Positions 1 through 12,035 of a stretch of DNA of 64,000 bases are shown here, one piece after another (the first letter of the stretch is position 1; every line of letters starts with the position of its first letter). The stretch comes from Galaxea fascicularis. Its lineage: Eukaryota > Cnidaria > Anthozoa > Scleractinia > Euphylliidae. The stretch lies in the NCBI GenBank assembly GCA_948470475.1, contig OX419335.1, forward strand, positions 38,823,803-38,887,802. The letters are read 5' to 3'. A program made the position numbers and the translations under genes. A model generated the notes under the pieces. It had not been told where the DNA came from and did no database searches. It worked only from the letters and a program-made list of their open reading frames with translations.

Positions 1-41
1 TTATCTTTTGTAAGCAAGAAGTTCACTTAATTCTTCTTTAC

Positions 42-3000
42 CCTGGGATTTGGAACAAATTCCTTTCTTTTCCTACGAGTTCTACCAGCCCTTGCTCCAA
101 TCACCACAGGCTCATCAATGTCAGGATCACTCTCATGTTGCAACAGCCACTCCATAGCCAGTACAGGTGACATCCTGCCATCAAAAGTAACATCTAGAGT
201 GACTCAACATTTCTAATGCTGCAATCTTTTACAACCTTGAATGTGATTTTCAATAAAATAAACAAGTATAATATGAATGATATTATTGATTTTTCTCAGT
301 AGTGAAAGCCTAAACACTACTGAAGGTAGCTGATACTGGATGTTGCCTTCAACAAACATGTTGTGCATTACATAATGCCAAGAGCCTACAATGTGTTTGA
401 AAAGCCCACCTGTAGGGATTGTTAAAGGAAAGAAAAGAAAAGAAAAAGAAAATACACTGTATTGTCATATTCTTCTAAAGATGAAGCTCAATGTCTCATT
501 TTCCTAATCTTCACACACTCATGCAATACGACTAAAGGCAAAATCATTCCTACATCACTTGTTTGCCATGCCCTCTTATACAAAATTAATGTTTTTAATA
601 AAAAATATTACTCAATAACCTGTTTAAAACTAAAGCTTTTTTAGCTCTTGTTTCTTTGAAGCCCATGTCTGTAAGCTGTTTAAGAAGAGCCTGAAAGAAA
701 AAAAGTAGTTTCAGCTTAAAGAGCCAGTGCTTTCTGTTGCACATTCATTAAGTTCTGGAAACTCAAAGTATTATTCAAACAGAATGCCCTTTACACATAC
801 TATTGTCTCCAACAGGGATACACATATACACACGCACACTGAAGTCAAAATAATTTAATTCTGCTCAATCAGCAAAGGATTACTGGTACACAAGATATGC
901 ATAGTAGCAACTGACAGCAGTACATATTACATCTAATGTTACCCTTAGTATTCTTTGTTAAAGCTACAACCTAATAAAAAGCCAAAGGGTCTTCAGCCTA
1001 GGCTGTCAATTTAATAGTTGATTGTTGGCTAATTTGCATTTGTCTTAGTGTATTTGCCTCTAAATAAGGTTGAAGCCATTTATAGTCTTTCCTGTAAAAC
1101 CGTGAACACCTGAAATATCTATGGAATGTTATTGTGTTTCAAGTAAAAAGCCATTATCACACGTGAGAAAACTAAACCGCAAACAGTAACGGTAATTAGG
1201 TTGTGGTTTCATGTTGCTTCTGATTGGTTGCGAAACAATAAACATTAAAGAAATTTCTTCTGGTGTTCGCGGTTTTATGGGAAAGACTGTAAATATACAT
1301 ACTCTGGATTTGATTAAAATGTAACAAGACTTAAGCCTTACTACTTACAGGGTCGACACTTGGCTGTGAATCTTCTTCCTGGCCTGAAAGGCAGTAGGGA
1401 TCTGGTTATGCTTATTACAAAGTGCTAAGCCTGGGCTGGGAACTTTCATTACTATGAGTTAACAATATCACAAACTGCAGGTCATGCTTTACTTCCCCTG
1501 GAAAAAGTTGGTTCAAAAGTGAATGCACACTTTTATGCCATGAAAGTGATTGTGATAATGGCTACAGTTGTTTTAAATCAATTTGAGCATTGTTTAAGGG
1601 TTGTTGCAAAAATCATAGAACCTAAGATCATAATAATATTTAAATATATTTCTATATTTGTGCAAGTTCCATGGGAAGATGCTCACATGTGCATTCCAGT
1701 AAAGATACAACTACACTGTATCTTACAAACACCAAAAATCAACAGATCATTGGCCAACACTAACTTATTTCATACTATCACTCTACTTTGTGGACCTAAG
1801 AGGAGACACTTTCATACCTAATGTACCAATCCAGTACCAACATTCTTGAGGTTACATTAGGAATGCACCCAGACACCCCATACAAGACTTAAGAAAAAAA
1901 AATCCCAGGGTGAAAGAAGGTTTAACTATGCACTCAACAGTTACCCCACATAAATTTTATAAGGAGGTATACACTGTACATGTAGTTTTTACCAGCATTA
2001 TCAGTTTCTTTTTCTTCACCCACAGATTGCAGCAGGATAGAAGAATCAATCAGCGAGATGAGAATTTTTCTGAGTTCTGAGTTGAACTAAAAGTAGAAAT
2101 AGCATGTAATCACATCACCAAGTCAACATTTTCAACAATGGTTTTACTCAACAACCTATTTTGGGATAAGATGAAATGGGCCCCCCAGGCACAAGCCAAT
2201 CACAAATTCTGAGAGGAAAAAAGGGGACTTAACTACAGACGAAACACCAGTAGGAACTAAATTTATTTGCACGTTGCACTGATACCTGTACTTCGCAACC
2301 AGTTCAATAAATACAATAATATTTGAAAACATCAACTGCTCACATTTGTCAAATAAATCCTATAGAGTACTAAAGTGTGACGTCACAAAAAATTAAATCT
2401 GTGAAATTATGGGATTGGGCGCCATTTTTGAATGTAGTATCCTTAAAAAAGGTTCCTTGCCAAAACTTAGCTCTTAATTGTAATTCCCAGCTGAAATATG
2501 AACGATTGAAATTTGATACTGCCCCATATAAATCTCTCTAATTTTGAGTCTGTTCTAAACTGAATGAACAGAAACAAATTTTGAAGGGTTTGTATGGAAT
2601 GCCATCAAACTTTGATCCTTTATATCTCTACCGGGAATTGCAATTCGGAGCTAATTTTTGGGATGAGGACGTCTTTTAGCATTCTCTATAAGAATATGGC
2701 ATCATATCCCATAATTTCAAAAATTTTATTTTTGTGACATCATCACTTTAGAACTCTATTGTGGTCTACCATGGGATATCCTTCAAGCTATTTGTATTTT
2801 AGTAGTATACACAAGCCTATATGTTGCGGTCTAAATTTGTTTTTGGTTTAAAAGTTTTTGAACCAGTTAAATTTTTAGTTCTCGTTGTGTCAAATTTATT
2901 ACCATAATTTGAAAAAAAAAAGTAAAATAAAAATCAAACTGGTTATAAAATTTACAATGTAAACCAGAAGAAAATTTAAACCACAACACATATACAACAG

Positions 3001-5052
3001 CTTTCCTGAATAGACCTTGTAATCAATCAGAATAGACCATGTCACAGTTTCTGATGCTATCTTGACGGGTAGGCAAATGCTTCGGAAATAACAGTGTTTA
3101 TGTGGAACTCCAATAACTGTTATTTCCAAAGGATTTGCCTACCCGTCAAGATGGCATCAGAAACCATGACAAGGTCTGTTCTGATTGATTACTTTCTCTG
3201 GGAAAAGTATAAAGTTAATTTTTATTCATTACCAAAACTAAACACTAAACATGCACACAACAATTCAGACTTGTAGTCTCCACCTACAGCTTCATAGATT
3301 GAATGGTTCTAAGGCCAACAGTGGTCTGATATCTCTTTTACAGGTCTACATGTAAATCCCAGGTCATGGCTATTTCTTTTGGTACACGCACTACCAGCGC
3401 AAGGGAAGCTTACAAGGTATTTTATTTTGTACATTTTTAGGAGCAAGTTTGTTGGGTTGTACCCTGGCTACCAGAGGTTATTTTTTTTTTGTTGGGAGGA
3501 GGGAAATTACACGGCAAAGCCGTGGCCATGAGGCGTGAAGTGCCCATTCTCATCGCCAGAGGCTGCGAAGTACCAAGAGGAAACTCTGGTGTTGCTTTTC
3601 CTAAGCAAACTACACTTTTTGTAAGCCAATCACAGTTGTTGTTTCATTTGAAGATATGGAAACAAATTTCTTGACTCCTGCGACCAGAGGCCTGCCTCTC
3701 GCCTTCTGTTTTGGTTTTCAAGGATATTTATTTTCTCAACAGGCCTCTGGAGCCAGGGTAGTTGGGTTGGTACTTACATCCAGAGTAAGTGGAGACGGAC
3801 TAGCCCCAGTGTCTCTGACTTTCCCAGCATCAAGCTTTGCTGTAAGTTTCTTGACTACTTTGAGATCAGGCACTTGATAACTGCTACTTTTACTTTCCTG
3901 TAAGAGTTTGGAAAGGAGAGACAGAATTATTAAATAGGTCTAAAGGAAATTAGGAGCAGCAACATGGACATCAGGGAGTAACTATTCAATAAGGAATAGC
4001 TGTCAATTTCTTTGTCTTCTTTTTTTTTCTTCTTTTAGTAGTAGCCAGCTTGGATAATTATTAACAATTATTCAATAATTAAACTTAGTGTAAATGATGT
4101 CTACAATTAATGACTCATTTGAACTGCTCTAGGATAGCTTAACTGACAATGTTCACTTTTTGATGAGCCTTGTGTATACAACTTGGTTCTACTTGTGCTC
4201 AGTAATGCTCATTCAGCAGTTACACTGACCCATGTCAACAGACAAAATGACATAATAATCAAAACATAAGTCTTAATCACGTATCCCCTAAAAAGGCCCA
4301 AAGGGTAGTCTAGGAAGAAAATTTGGAGTAAAGTTTCTTGCAATGTCAACATGACAGTGCAAGAAAGTAACCTAGCCATGAAAAAGCAACTCAGTAATAG
4401 TTGCCCTCTGACAATCAAATAAAAAATGCATGTGCAATCAACATCAAATGGAGACAGGCTAAGTAAACAACCTGGCATTCTTTCATTTCTACGTTTTTAC
4501 ACAACTATGAGCGCCTGTCTGTGAAGCTATCCATGACTGCAGTTTTCATCTACTGTACCTTCCAAAAAGCATCATAAATAAGTCTTATATACTGCGTCAA
4601 CCTGCTGGCAAATTGGTATGAAAATATGAAACATCACAGCCATTCAGACTCACTTTTTCGGCGTTACCAGCGGCACCGTTATGACGTTTTTTAAAAAGAA
4701 TTAACTCATCTGCAAAAGAAAACGACAGAAACAATAAGCTAATACCTAGAGGGAGGGGAAACTCTAAGGCTAAAGATCAAAACAGAAGGAGATACCCACC
4801 ATTCTCTTGTACATTTTCCTCTTCTAGAGTTTTCTCGTCGTTGAGTTCTCGGTTTGATTTAGCGAGAATAAGTTTATAAAACGGAGATTCTTTCAAATAT
4901 TCGCCACCAAGTGCCTTGTCCTTCACCGTTTTAACAGTGGCTCTTGAACAAACCGTTAGACTACTTTCTTTACCTGATGAACTAGTAATTTTTACACAGA
5001 TCAGAGGAACAGATCTTAGAGACTTCAAGCTTTGAAGTTCAAATTCCCTCAT
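42..5052 (-). CDS. UBAC1: UBAC1 orthologue (ubiquitin-associated domain-containing protein 1, KPC2), 5' seven exons, 3' end outside window
   Basis: Exons read on the minus strand are 5052-4800, 4709-4654, 3897-3778, 2086-1993, 1383-1349, 690-620 and 174-42. All joins keep frame and have GT-AG borders (phases 1,0,0,1,0,2,0), giving 254 codons. The first 100 residues form a ubiquitin-like domain with the UBAC1 hallmark LEEENVQENG followed by DELILFKKR. Exon 4 carries FNSELRKILISLID, matching the family's FQTELRKILVSLIE. Exons 6-7 form the first UBA domain (LKQLTDMGFKETRAKKAL, then MSPVLAMEWLLQHESDP). The last visible exon ends in the basic RRKRKEF stretch that precedes the second UBA in vertebrates, with donor GTAAAG at 41-36. 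The second UBA and the STI1-like C-terminus must therefore lie beyond the left edge. In vertebrates UBAC1 is the adaptor subunit of the KPC (RNF123-UBAC1) ligase, binding ubiquitinated substrates and the proteasome. The start ATG at 5052-5050 is the first in frame. Introns carry MITEs at 2360-2760 and 3019-3192. Confidence 0.93.
2360..2760. mobile_element. MITE with about 35-bp imperfect TIRs in UBAC1 intron 3
   Basis: The left end AGTACTAAAGTGTGACGTCA and the right end TGACATCATCACTTTAGAAC are inverted copies with a few mismatches, enclosing about 340 bp without a usable reading frame. It lies between UBAC1 exons 3 and 4. The family was not identified. Confidence 0.6.
3019..3192. mobile_element. 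Foldback MITE in UBAC1 intron 3
   Basis: GTAATCAATCAGAATAGACC at the left is mirrored by GGTCTGTTCTGATTGATTAC at the right. The arms (about 75 bp each) stay complementary through GACGGGTAGGCAAAT, leaving only a short loop. The two opposite-strand reading frames here encode the same peptide pattern because of the inverted repeat, not because they are genes. Confidence 0.75.
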
Positions 5053-5608
5053 CTTTCTCTGTTTTTTTCATCGCAAGGTTTTTGCAAAAACAAGAGTTCG
5101 TGACAGAGCTTTCGTTCATGCGCAAAAAGCAATTTGGGGGAAATTTGGGGTCGACTGCGAATCCCACCGAATTTTTCCGATGTTAACCAAATATGGTAAC
5201 TATCGATGTGTGTTCTTGCTTTTGTTGTCTTGTTTGATGTCGCTTTTGTGTGTATCTTTCCGACCGTTGTGTTGTAACATTTAATTCATTTAATTCCATG
5301 TACATACAGTCTTTTTTAATGGTACAATAAAAATGTTGTTTTTAAGGCGAATGCCCGCAGAGGAAATTCTGAAGACTCTTTGATCGCTTCCTTGTTTTCC
5401 GAAGCACGACGAGGCTTTTTCATGAAAAGTTGTACCCAAATATGGAAGTTCTCGTAACTAGACGAAACCGAACACATTCCGACTTTGCTATCCACGCAGT
5501 CATTATTCACCGATTTTGTCATGGAAATCGGCTGATCTTTGAAGAATGTGAATTGAAATATCCAGACATTTTTCCCGCCGGCATTGAATTGAATTTGGTG
5601 TTTACAGA
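5053..5608. promoter_or_regulatory. Bidirectional promoter between UBAC1 and the CACFD1 homologue
   Basis: The two start codons lie 556 bp apart on opposite strands, so this interval must hold both 5'UTRs and both promoters unless further non-coding exons exist. No TATA box is obvious at a suitable distance, as expected for housekeeping promoters. Open frames at 5316-5660 on both strands overlap one another, match nothing recognisable and are probably chance. Confidence 0.65.
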
Positions 5609-8600
5609 ATGGCAGACGCTGCAAAAAGTACTAGTAGTGCTAGTGTTCCCAGCGGACTGAGACTTGTGGTGCGATTTTGGGGCGCTGTGTCTGGTCTATG
5701 TGAGTGTTATGATTTTGATAAAGCTTATACATTGCAACTTATGATCTTTTAACTTTTCCTTATTTTCGTCCAAGATTAGCTTGAAAGTCTTCTTTAAGCT
5801 TGTCAGTCTTGTGTAAGTCTTCATGTAAATGAAGCTCACAGGTGCGATGTACTTTTTTTCACTTTCCTGTTTTTAAGTGTGTAAGGTTTTTGTGATCATT
5901 AAGTCGCGAGATGATGTTGAAGGCGAACATCAGACCGGCTAGCTTCCTCACTATAAACGAGTTCAGATAAGCTCGATTCATTCGGTTATCCCTTTTGCTT
6001 GCGTACTTTGTTCCGTTTTCTTTGCTTCACTAATTTCATGCCCTTGCCAGAGCTTATATAGCTTACTGACATCACCAACTTTGATAATAATTTTATCATG
6101 TCAAGCGAATTCAGACGAGCTTGTCTCAAGCTTGATCATAATAAAGCATAAGTAAACCGGACACGTTTGAGCTTAACTCAAGCTTAATTATAACTTGTAA
6201 AGTGACAGATCAGTTTGAATCTTAACGGCTAGTGATTTGGCGAAACATCTTCTAATTCAAAACTCTGTGATACTTCCCTATTTTCTTGTAAATGAACCCA
6301 TACATTACTGCGTATTGTTTGATATTTCGGATTGTATGAACGTCAGCAAACATCCGAGCACATAAACACACGGCTAGCAAGAAATTCGCGACGAATTCGC
6401 AAAACGGTCTTTATGGCCATTAATTCAGACCATGTTTTTTATTTACTTGAAAAGTCTTGGTAAACGCTTCTTAATCGAGTGTGATCCGCGTGACAGGTGA
6501 TGCGTGACTTTCACGATCAAGTACATGTGGAATACAATACAATACCATAGGCTTTATTTTAACAGGGTAGCACATGACTGTTATGAAACTGATGACCCTG
6601 TAGCCCTGTGTTAAATAAACAAAAGATATAAAAATATAAAAATTTTTTCAGGTGCACTACAGTAGAAATTAATAACAAATTTAACTTGTTATCTGACTCC
6701 ATAAGAATTCTTCAGAGGTAAAGATTGCATCATCATTTCAAGTCCACCATTTGGATACGCCTTCTTTATTCATTTTTAAAATTGCTCTGTCTTACAAATC
6801 AGTTACATCAGAATTAGTTCACTGTTTGGGCACTCCTTCTTCATTTATTTTTAAAATGGAGCTGTTGTACAAATAAACTACATCACAGTTCAGTTTTGTC
6901 TTTGCTGTTTTAAAACCAGCTGTTGCATTATGTAAATTTTATGAAGTTTAGTTTTGACAAACAGTGAAGTAACATAACATGACTTAAAAACAACAAAATT
7001 TACTAATTTTTCATATTTCCCCTCTTTTGCTTAACTTAAAGCTTTGAAAAAAAAGATTGTATTCCCAAAAGCAAGCTTTTTTTTTAATTTTCATTTTTCA
7101 GTTTTCAACACAAAATACATTTATTAGAAAAAAACTGAAGAAGTAAGATAACCTGTTGGGATTGCCTCGAGTAGCAATTAAAGATAGTTACCCAAGAAAT
7201 CTCACAAGTCACAAATCATAAGATTAGCTCAGATTCTCCACAGATTTATGCACCGCACTAAAGTTTTCCTTCACAGTTCACTGCTCACATTTTTTTATCT
7301 GTCGACCAAAATCTCAACATTCGGACCCAGTCTCCGACAAACCTGGAGTAGTTGTTTTATTTTTTGACCAAACGACTCTTAGATCCATACCAAGTTGCAA
7401 GTTATGCATAGTGTCATAATTTGACTTCATAGGAACTTGGAAACAGCATTGTCTTAAACCAGGGTCTGAAAGTAACTTTTTTCTGAGGGTGCTGAGTGAC
7501 AACTAAACATTTCTTTTGCAGTTGCCTGATGGAAAATTTTGGTTGCCAAAACGTTTCTGTAAAATATAAGTGCACTTTAACACTTTCTTCCTCTTCTCTT
7601 GGCTGCAAAAAGTGTTTGAAGATTTGCTGCACACCAGGAACCATGATGTTTCAATAAATATTCAATGGCAAATAAGAGAGAGTGTATGCGTGTAGCAAAC
7701 AAAAGTTGATCAGCAGTTGAAATTTTTGCATAATACCTGTATGTAAAGAAACATTTGCCCCTGTTGTAGATTTTTATACATGTATTCTCAGGATGCTGAT
7801 ACAATGCATAACTATATCTTGTTTGGTATCTGTTCATAGGTGTCGCAGGACTTGGCTTCTTTGTTCTTTTTACGCTGTCAGCAACATGTTTGGGAATGGG
7901 GATTTACATGATGTAAGACAATAACTGACCTCTCATGTTTTTTACCTTTGGATTGTCCTTGATTCAATATGCCTTCAAAATAATTCTGAAATCTGAGGCA
8001 TGTTCATTATAATGCTCCTAGATTGCAGGACTGGCATAAGGGTTCTCATGCTCAGTTTGCCTGTGACCTGTAATACTTGTACAATGTACCTGTAATGGGT
8101 GTCAGTAATACATGAAGGTGTTACGGCTGAAAACAGCACAGCATCAGTTCTGTTGAGAACCCAACATTAGCTTTACATGTTCAACAAACAATGGGTTTCT
8201 TACATGTATGTTTGTCATGTTAATCTGATGATATCCTCTGTGGTGATGATGAATTGCTAAAATAAGAACTTTATTGTTTTGATGTAGACTTCCCTTACAG
8301 GAACTTCACAGTGGTACAAAATACAATGACTGAATTTTTTTCAGAGTCTTTGGTGTGATCATCTTGGCCATTGAGGTTCCCGTGTGTTGTACGTATGTAC
8401 CATGTCTTGTGACGATGAGTAACTGGACACAAACAAATTTTAGCTTCTGGATGAGGGGAGTCTTATATCTCCTGTAAGTTGTCATTGTCTAGAAAAATGT
8501 TATTCAGGGCTTGACACTAAATGGTACAAAATCTATTGCCTCAATCAAGAAAGTGCAAGAATGATTGAATTTTTCATTTTGTTTTTCCTTAAAGTGCTAC

Positions 8601-11600
8601 TGCGATGAAAATCAAAGGGTTTTTTTTTCCGTGACTTTTTCACCCTAAGGTGAAGTTTAGACCCCAAAGGTTAGAAAAAATTTTGTCTCCCACTTATCTG
8701 ATGAAGATAAACCTTTCCAAATGCTGCCTGAAAGTGTGCAAATTACGTCTACCATTGCTCAAACAGCAGTGGTCGAGCCCACAATTTTTGTCAAGTGGAG
8801 TTCTCTGTGATGCCATCTTGTCCTCTGGTGAATTCTTCTGGCTGCACATTTGTAGTAAACAGACTTGTTGCATGGTTCGGATTGGCATGGCTACCAGTTG
8901 TGTGTGAGAAATGTTGTCTTGTAGTTTTTGCAAGAGGACCCTTTGAAATTATGTTCTATAATTTAAACGTAGTTGCTTTTTAGAGGACAGTGAGGCGAGC
9001 TTTGTACTGTGACACAAGATTTAGAGCTGCTTGTGACTCGGGAAGTACGAATCAAAGATGGCCCTTGAAGCCTTGAGTTTGAACGGTGATCTACTGCGTT
9101 ATGTTTTGCAATGGTCTCTCTCATTACCTACAAAAAAGAATCATTCGAAAACGGAGCTGCTTCAAGGGAATGATGAATTGGAGCTGTATAATCCAGAGTT
9201 GGCAATACGTATTGAGAAAGATATTTCTGGTAATGCGGGAGTAAATACTTGAACAATTATCACTTCAGGTGAGAAAAAGCAAAATTGTTTTCTTCTCATT
9301 TCAGCTCAGACAGACCAAAACTAATGAAGAGATCTACAGAAAAGTTTTGAATTGAAAGTGTTGTGATATAAACCACACAATAAGCGTATAGGCCTTTTCA
9401 TTTCCGCTGATACATGTACATGTATACTATTCTCGAATGGCCAAGGTTTGTAACCATGAAATTTAAAAACAGTATATACTCAGTATGTTGCCTGCACGCA
9501 CATGTAAAAACTCTGTACTCTTAACCTTGACCATCCCAAAAAGCTAGCAAAAGCTAAGTGTTTATTTGTTCATTGCTGGCTTCGAGTCAACGTGACATGC
9601 TTTGAAAAAATCCTGCAAAAACCATAGCTTCAGAAAGGTCAAGCTTTGTTTACTCGCCTGTTAGGGCCCCACCCAGCACTGATCACAAACTGACAAAACG
9701 TACCCTCTACAGATTTCCAATTTGTGGGACTGGTGGCACAAGTAATTAGTCTTATAGATGCTCCTTCGATGTGAAAGATACAGGTATTTTCGAAGTAATT
9801 GGACGTGAAATGCACGGAGTAGATCTTGACGGGTTTGCATTCTGCGAGTTCATAATAGTTATTGCACTTTGGTGCCCGCACAGAAATTCAAACTGGTGGA
9901 TTTAGCTTGTTGCTACAGTCCTTTACAACACAGCGTAACAAGGAGGTATCTTTGCTTGAAAAGGTATTGCAAGTGCAAAGAAGACAAAGAAGAATATCTC
10001 TATTTTCAACTTGTGGAGCAGTCAGTTCTTTGTGTGCGCTTTGGTTTTGGGGATAAGATGACGTCACGGAGGACATGTCCCCAAGCCTTTGCCCTTGCTT
10101 GGACATTATCTGGTTTGAGTAATGGCAGATGCTCAATCATGAAAAACATGGCTCAAAAAAGTGGACTTCCATTATTGGAATTTCGAGCTCAAATTTGTTG
10201 TATGCATTAATAAGCTTTTAAAGGTTGCAAAAAGCAAGAGACAAAATAAACACCTGATTTGGTCTCAGTAGCACTTTAAGCAACAAAGGACAAACTGTGT
10301 GCTACTAATGAGAAGTTATGTACGTCTAGTGATAGTTCTTGCAAAAAAGTCATGTTCACTGTTCTGTCAATTATTCCAAAAATTAAAAAAGTTCACAAAC
10401 CCAGAAAATGATCAGCCCCCAGTTAACACAGTTGGTACAACACTGCACTGTTATCGTAGACGTTAAATGATTTGATGAATTTTTTTCAGGCGTATTTTTC
10501 ACCACTTCCTAATGTTGTGTTCATAACTGAGATGATCACTCTCATCTTCATTCCACTGTGTTATTAAACTAAAATAATAATATTATTGTGCACCTGTTAA
10601 TTTGCATGTTAACATCCTTTGTGTGTTCTTTTGTGTAGGCTGGCTCTTCCTCCAATTATTTTTTGCTTTGAAGTTTCTACATTTGTTGGATGTGGCTCAG
10701 TTATCATCACTGCTGCCCTGTATGGTGTTTTAGCCATTGGTAAAAAGTAAGGGAAAAATGCAATTTTAAGTTAGAACTAATTTTTGGTCATACTACATAC
10801 ATGTATGAGACCAGGAAATGAAAATGTTGACCTGAAAAAGGCCTACAGGAAGTTGTTCAATGCATCAATCATTAGATCTCTGTCTAGAAAGTGAATACAG
10901 TGCTTAAATTTATTGTTTTTTAAATATTTTTAGCCTGCATAGCTGGCGATTTGTGGGGGGCATCTAAGCGATTTTGCCAGGAGGGGAAGTGCCTGCCCAG
11001 ATTTAAGGGCCTTTTTGATTGGGTGCCACCTCCTAGTTTACATATTTGTTAACCTGTTGACAACTTTTTGTGATCCAGTTTACCCAACCAATCAGTCTGA
11101 GGGCAGATGGTAGAACATAACTTAATCAGTTTCAAAGACAGTTGAAATTGGAAAATCAGAACAAATAGTCCATTTATGGCTTAACAATGGCAGTGAGGAC
11201 CAACACTCCGAAAAAGCCAGCCAAGGGAGAAAAGCTTTCCAATCCCCAACAATGAACAACAAGGTTTGGTAGTTTTGTTATGCTCTCCACATAACTGCCA
11301 GCTATGCAGGCTAGGATATTTATGCAAGCAACACTGTTCAGTTTTTCCATTTGGCGATGTGTTTATTGTAGAAAGAAACTACCTGCTTATAAAATGCCCT
11401 AAAGGCTTAGATGTTTTTTCTCTGTTTGCTTTAGCTATTTAGTCACAGATTTCCCTCTAATTTCACCAAAGGTAGATGTAAACTTTGATTTCATCCTGTA
11501 GGGTTAAAGTAAAATTCACAAACTTGAGTGTAACTGTAGATTCAAGTCTGCAGCTAGAACATTTGCAGCTTTGAAAAGTTCATCACTCAATCTTGTTCCC

Positions 11601-12035
11601 AGGGGCTTTGGGCTTAAAGGCCAGCTTGGAATAATGAGTGAGCAGTTACTTGCAATACAAAATCTCTAGCCTTTTCTATCAATTTAAGGCAACTTCAGAA
11701 TTGATAATTGATAATAATTACAGAAAACAAAACAATGTACATCTTGAATTTTAAAACACACTTTTTAGATTTCACTTACTCTGGGTTATTTTGTGAATGG
11801 CTGTGAGCAGTGCTTCACAGGCCATCCAAGATCTTGCCCTGTTTAGAATTTTAGACAGCTAGACACAGTCACCTGGCTAAGAGCTTGTACATAAATAGTG
11901 ATAGTGGACTGACCATCTGGACTGGTTCTTCCTTATAGGGGAGCTGGTGCTAACACAAATGCTAATCCTGAGGATGTCGAGATGAAGACTAAATTAGTTG
12001 ACAACAAAGGTGATCCCAATCAGAGCGGACAGTAA
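5609..12035 (+). CDS. CACFD1: Calcium channel flower homologue (CACFD1/Flower family), complete, five exons
   Basis: Exons are 5609-5699, 7840-7912, 8345-8473, 10639-10746 and 11939-12035. All have GT-AG borders and compatible phases (1,2,2,2), giving 165 aa plus TAA; human CACFD1 has 172 aa. The protein has a short Ser-rich cytoplasmic N-terminus, then hydrophobic segments at about residues 18-42, 44-63 and 96-112, and a final hydrophobic stretch ending in YGVLAIGKKG, the family's YGLSALGKKG motif. Glu65 sits in ILAIEVPVCC, the position of the conserved acidic EAP(F/C)CC motif proposed as the flower pore or selectivity site. Sequons NWT and NFS lie between the second and third hydrophobic stretches. 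The tail is acidic and polar. In flies Flower is a vesicle and plasma-membrane protein linked to calcium entry, endocytosis and cell competition; its role here is inferred from homology. Large introns contain TIR elements at 8588-10280 and 10931-11313. ATG 5609 is the first in frame in the exon. Confidence 0.93.
8588..10280. mobile_element. Non-autonomous TIR element (about 1.7 kb) in CACFD1 intron 3
   Basis: A perfect 15-bp inverted repeat, CTTAAAGTGCTACTG at 8588-8602 and CAGTAGCACTTTAAG at 10266-10280, bounds the block. Several 60-110-codon open frames inside match no transposase I recognise and overlap on both strands. A clear target-site duplication was not seen. Confidence 0.6.
10931..11313. 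mobile_element. MITE with perfect 17-bp TIRs in CACFD1 intron 4
   Basis: TAGCCTGCATAGCTGGC at 10931-10947 is exactly inverted at 11297-11313. The 383-bp element has no coding capacity. Its TAGCCTGC end resembles that of the element at 60712-61021, suggesting related transposase recognition. Confidence 0.75.

Noticed and set aside
3656..3877. 73-codon plus-strand frame
   Set aside because: Antisense shadow of UBAC1 exon 3 and its intron.
9639..10210. Several 64-113-codon frames on both strands
   Set aside because: They lie inside the non-autonomous TIR element in CACFD1 intron 3 and overlap each other; no transposase motif.
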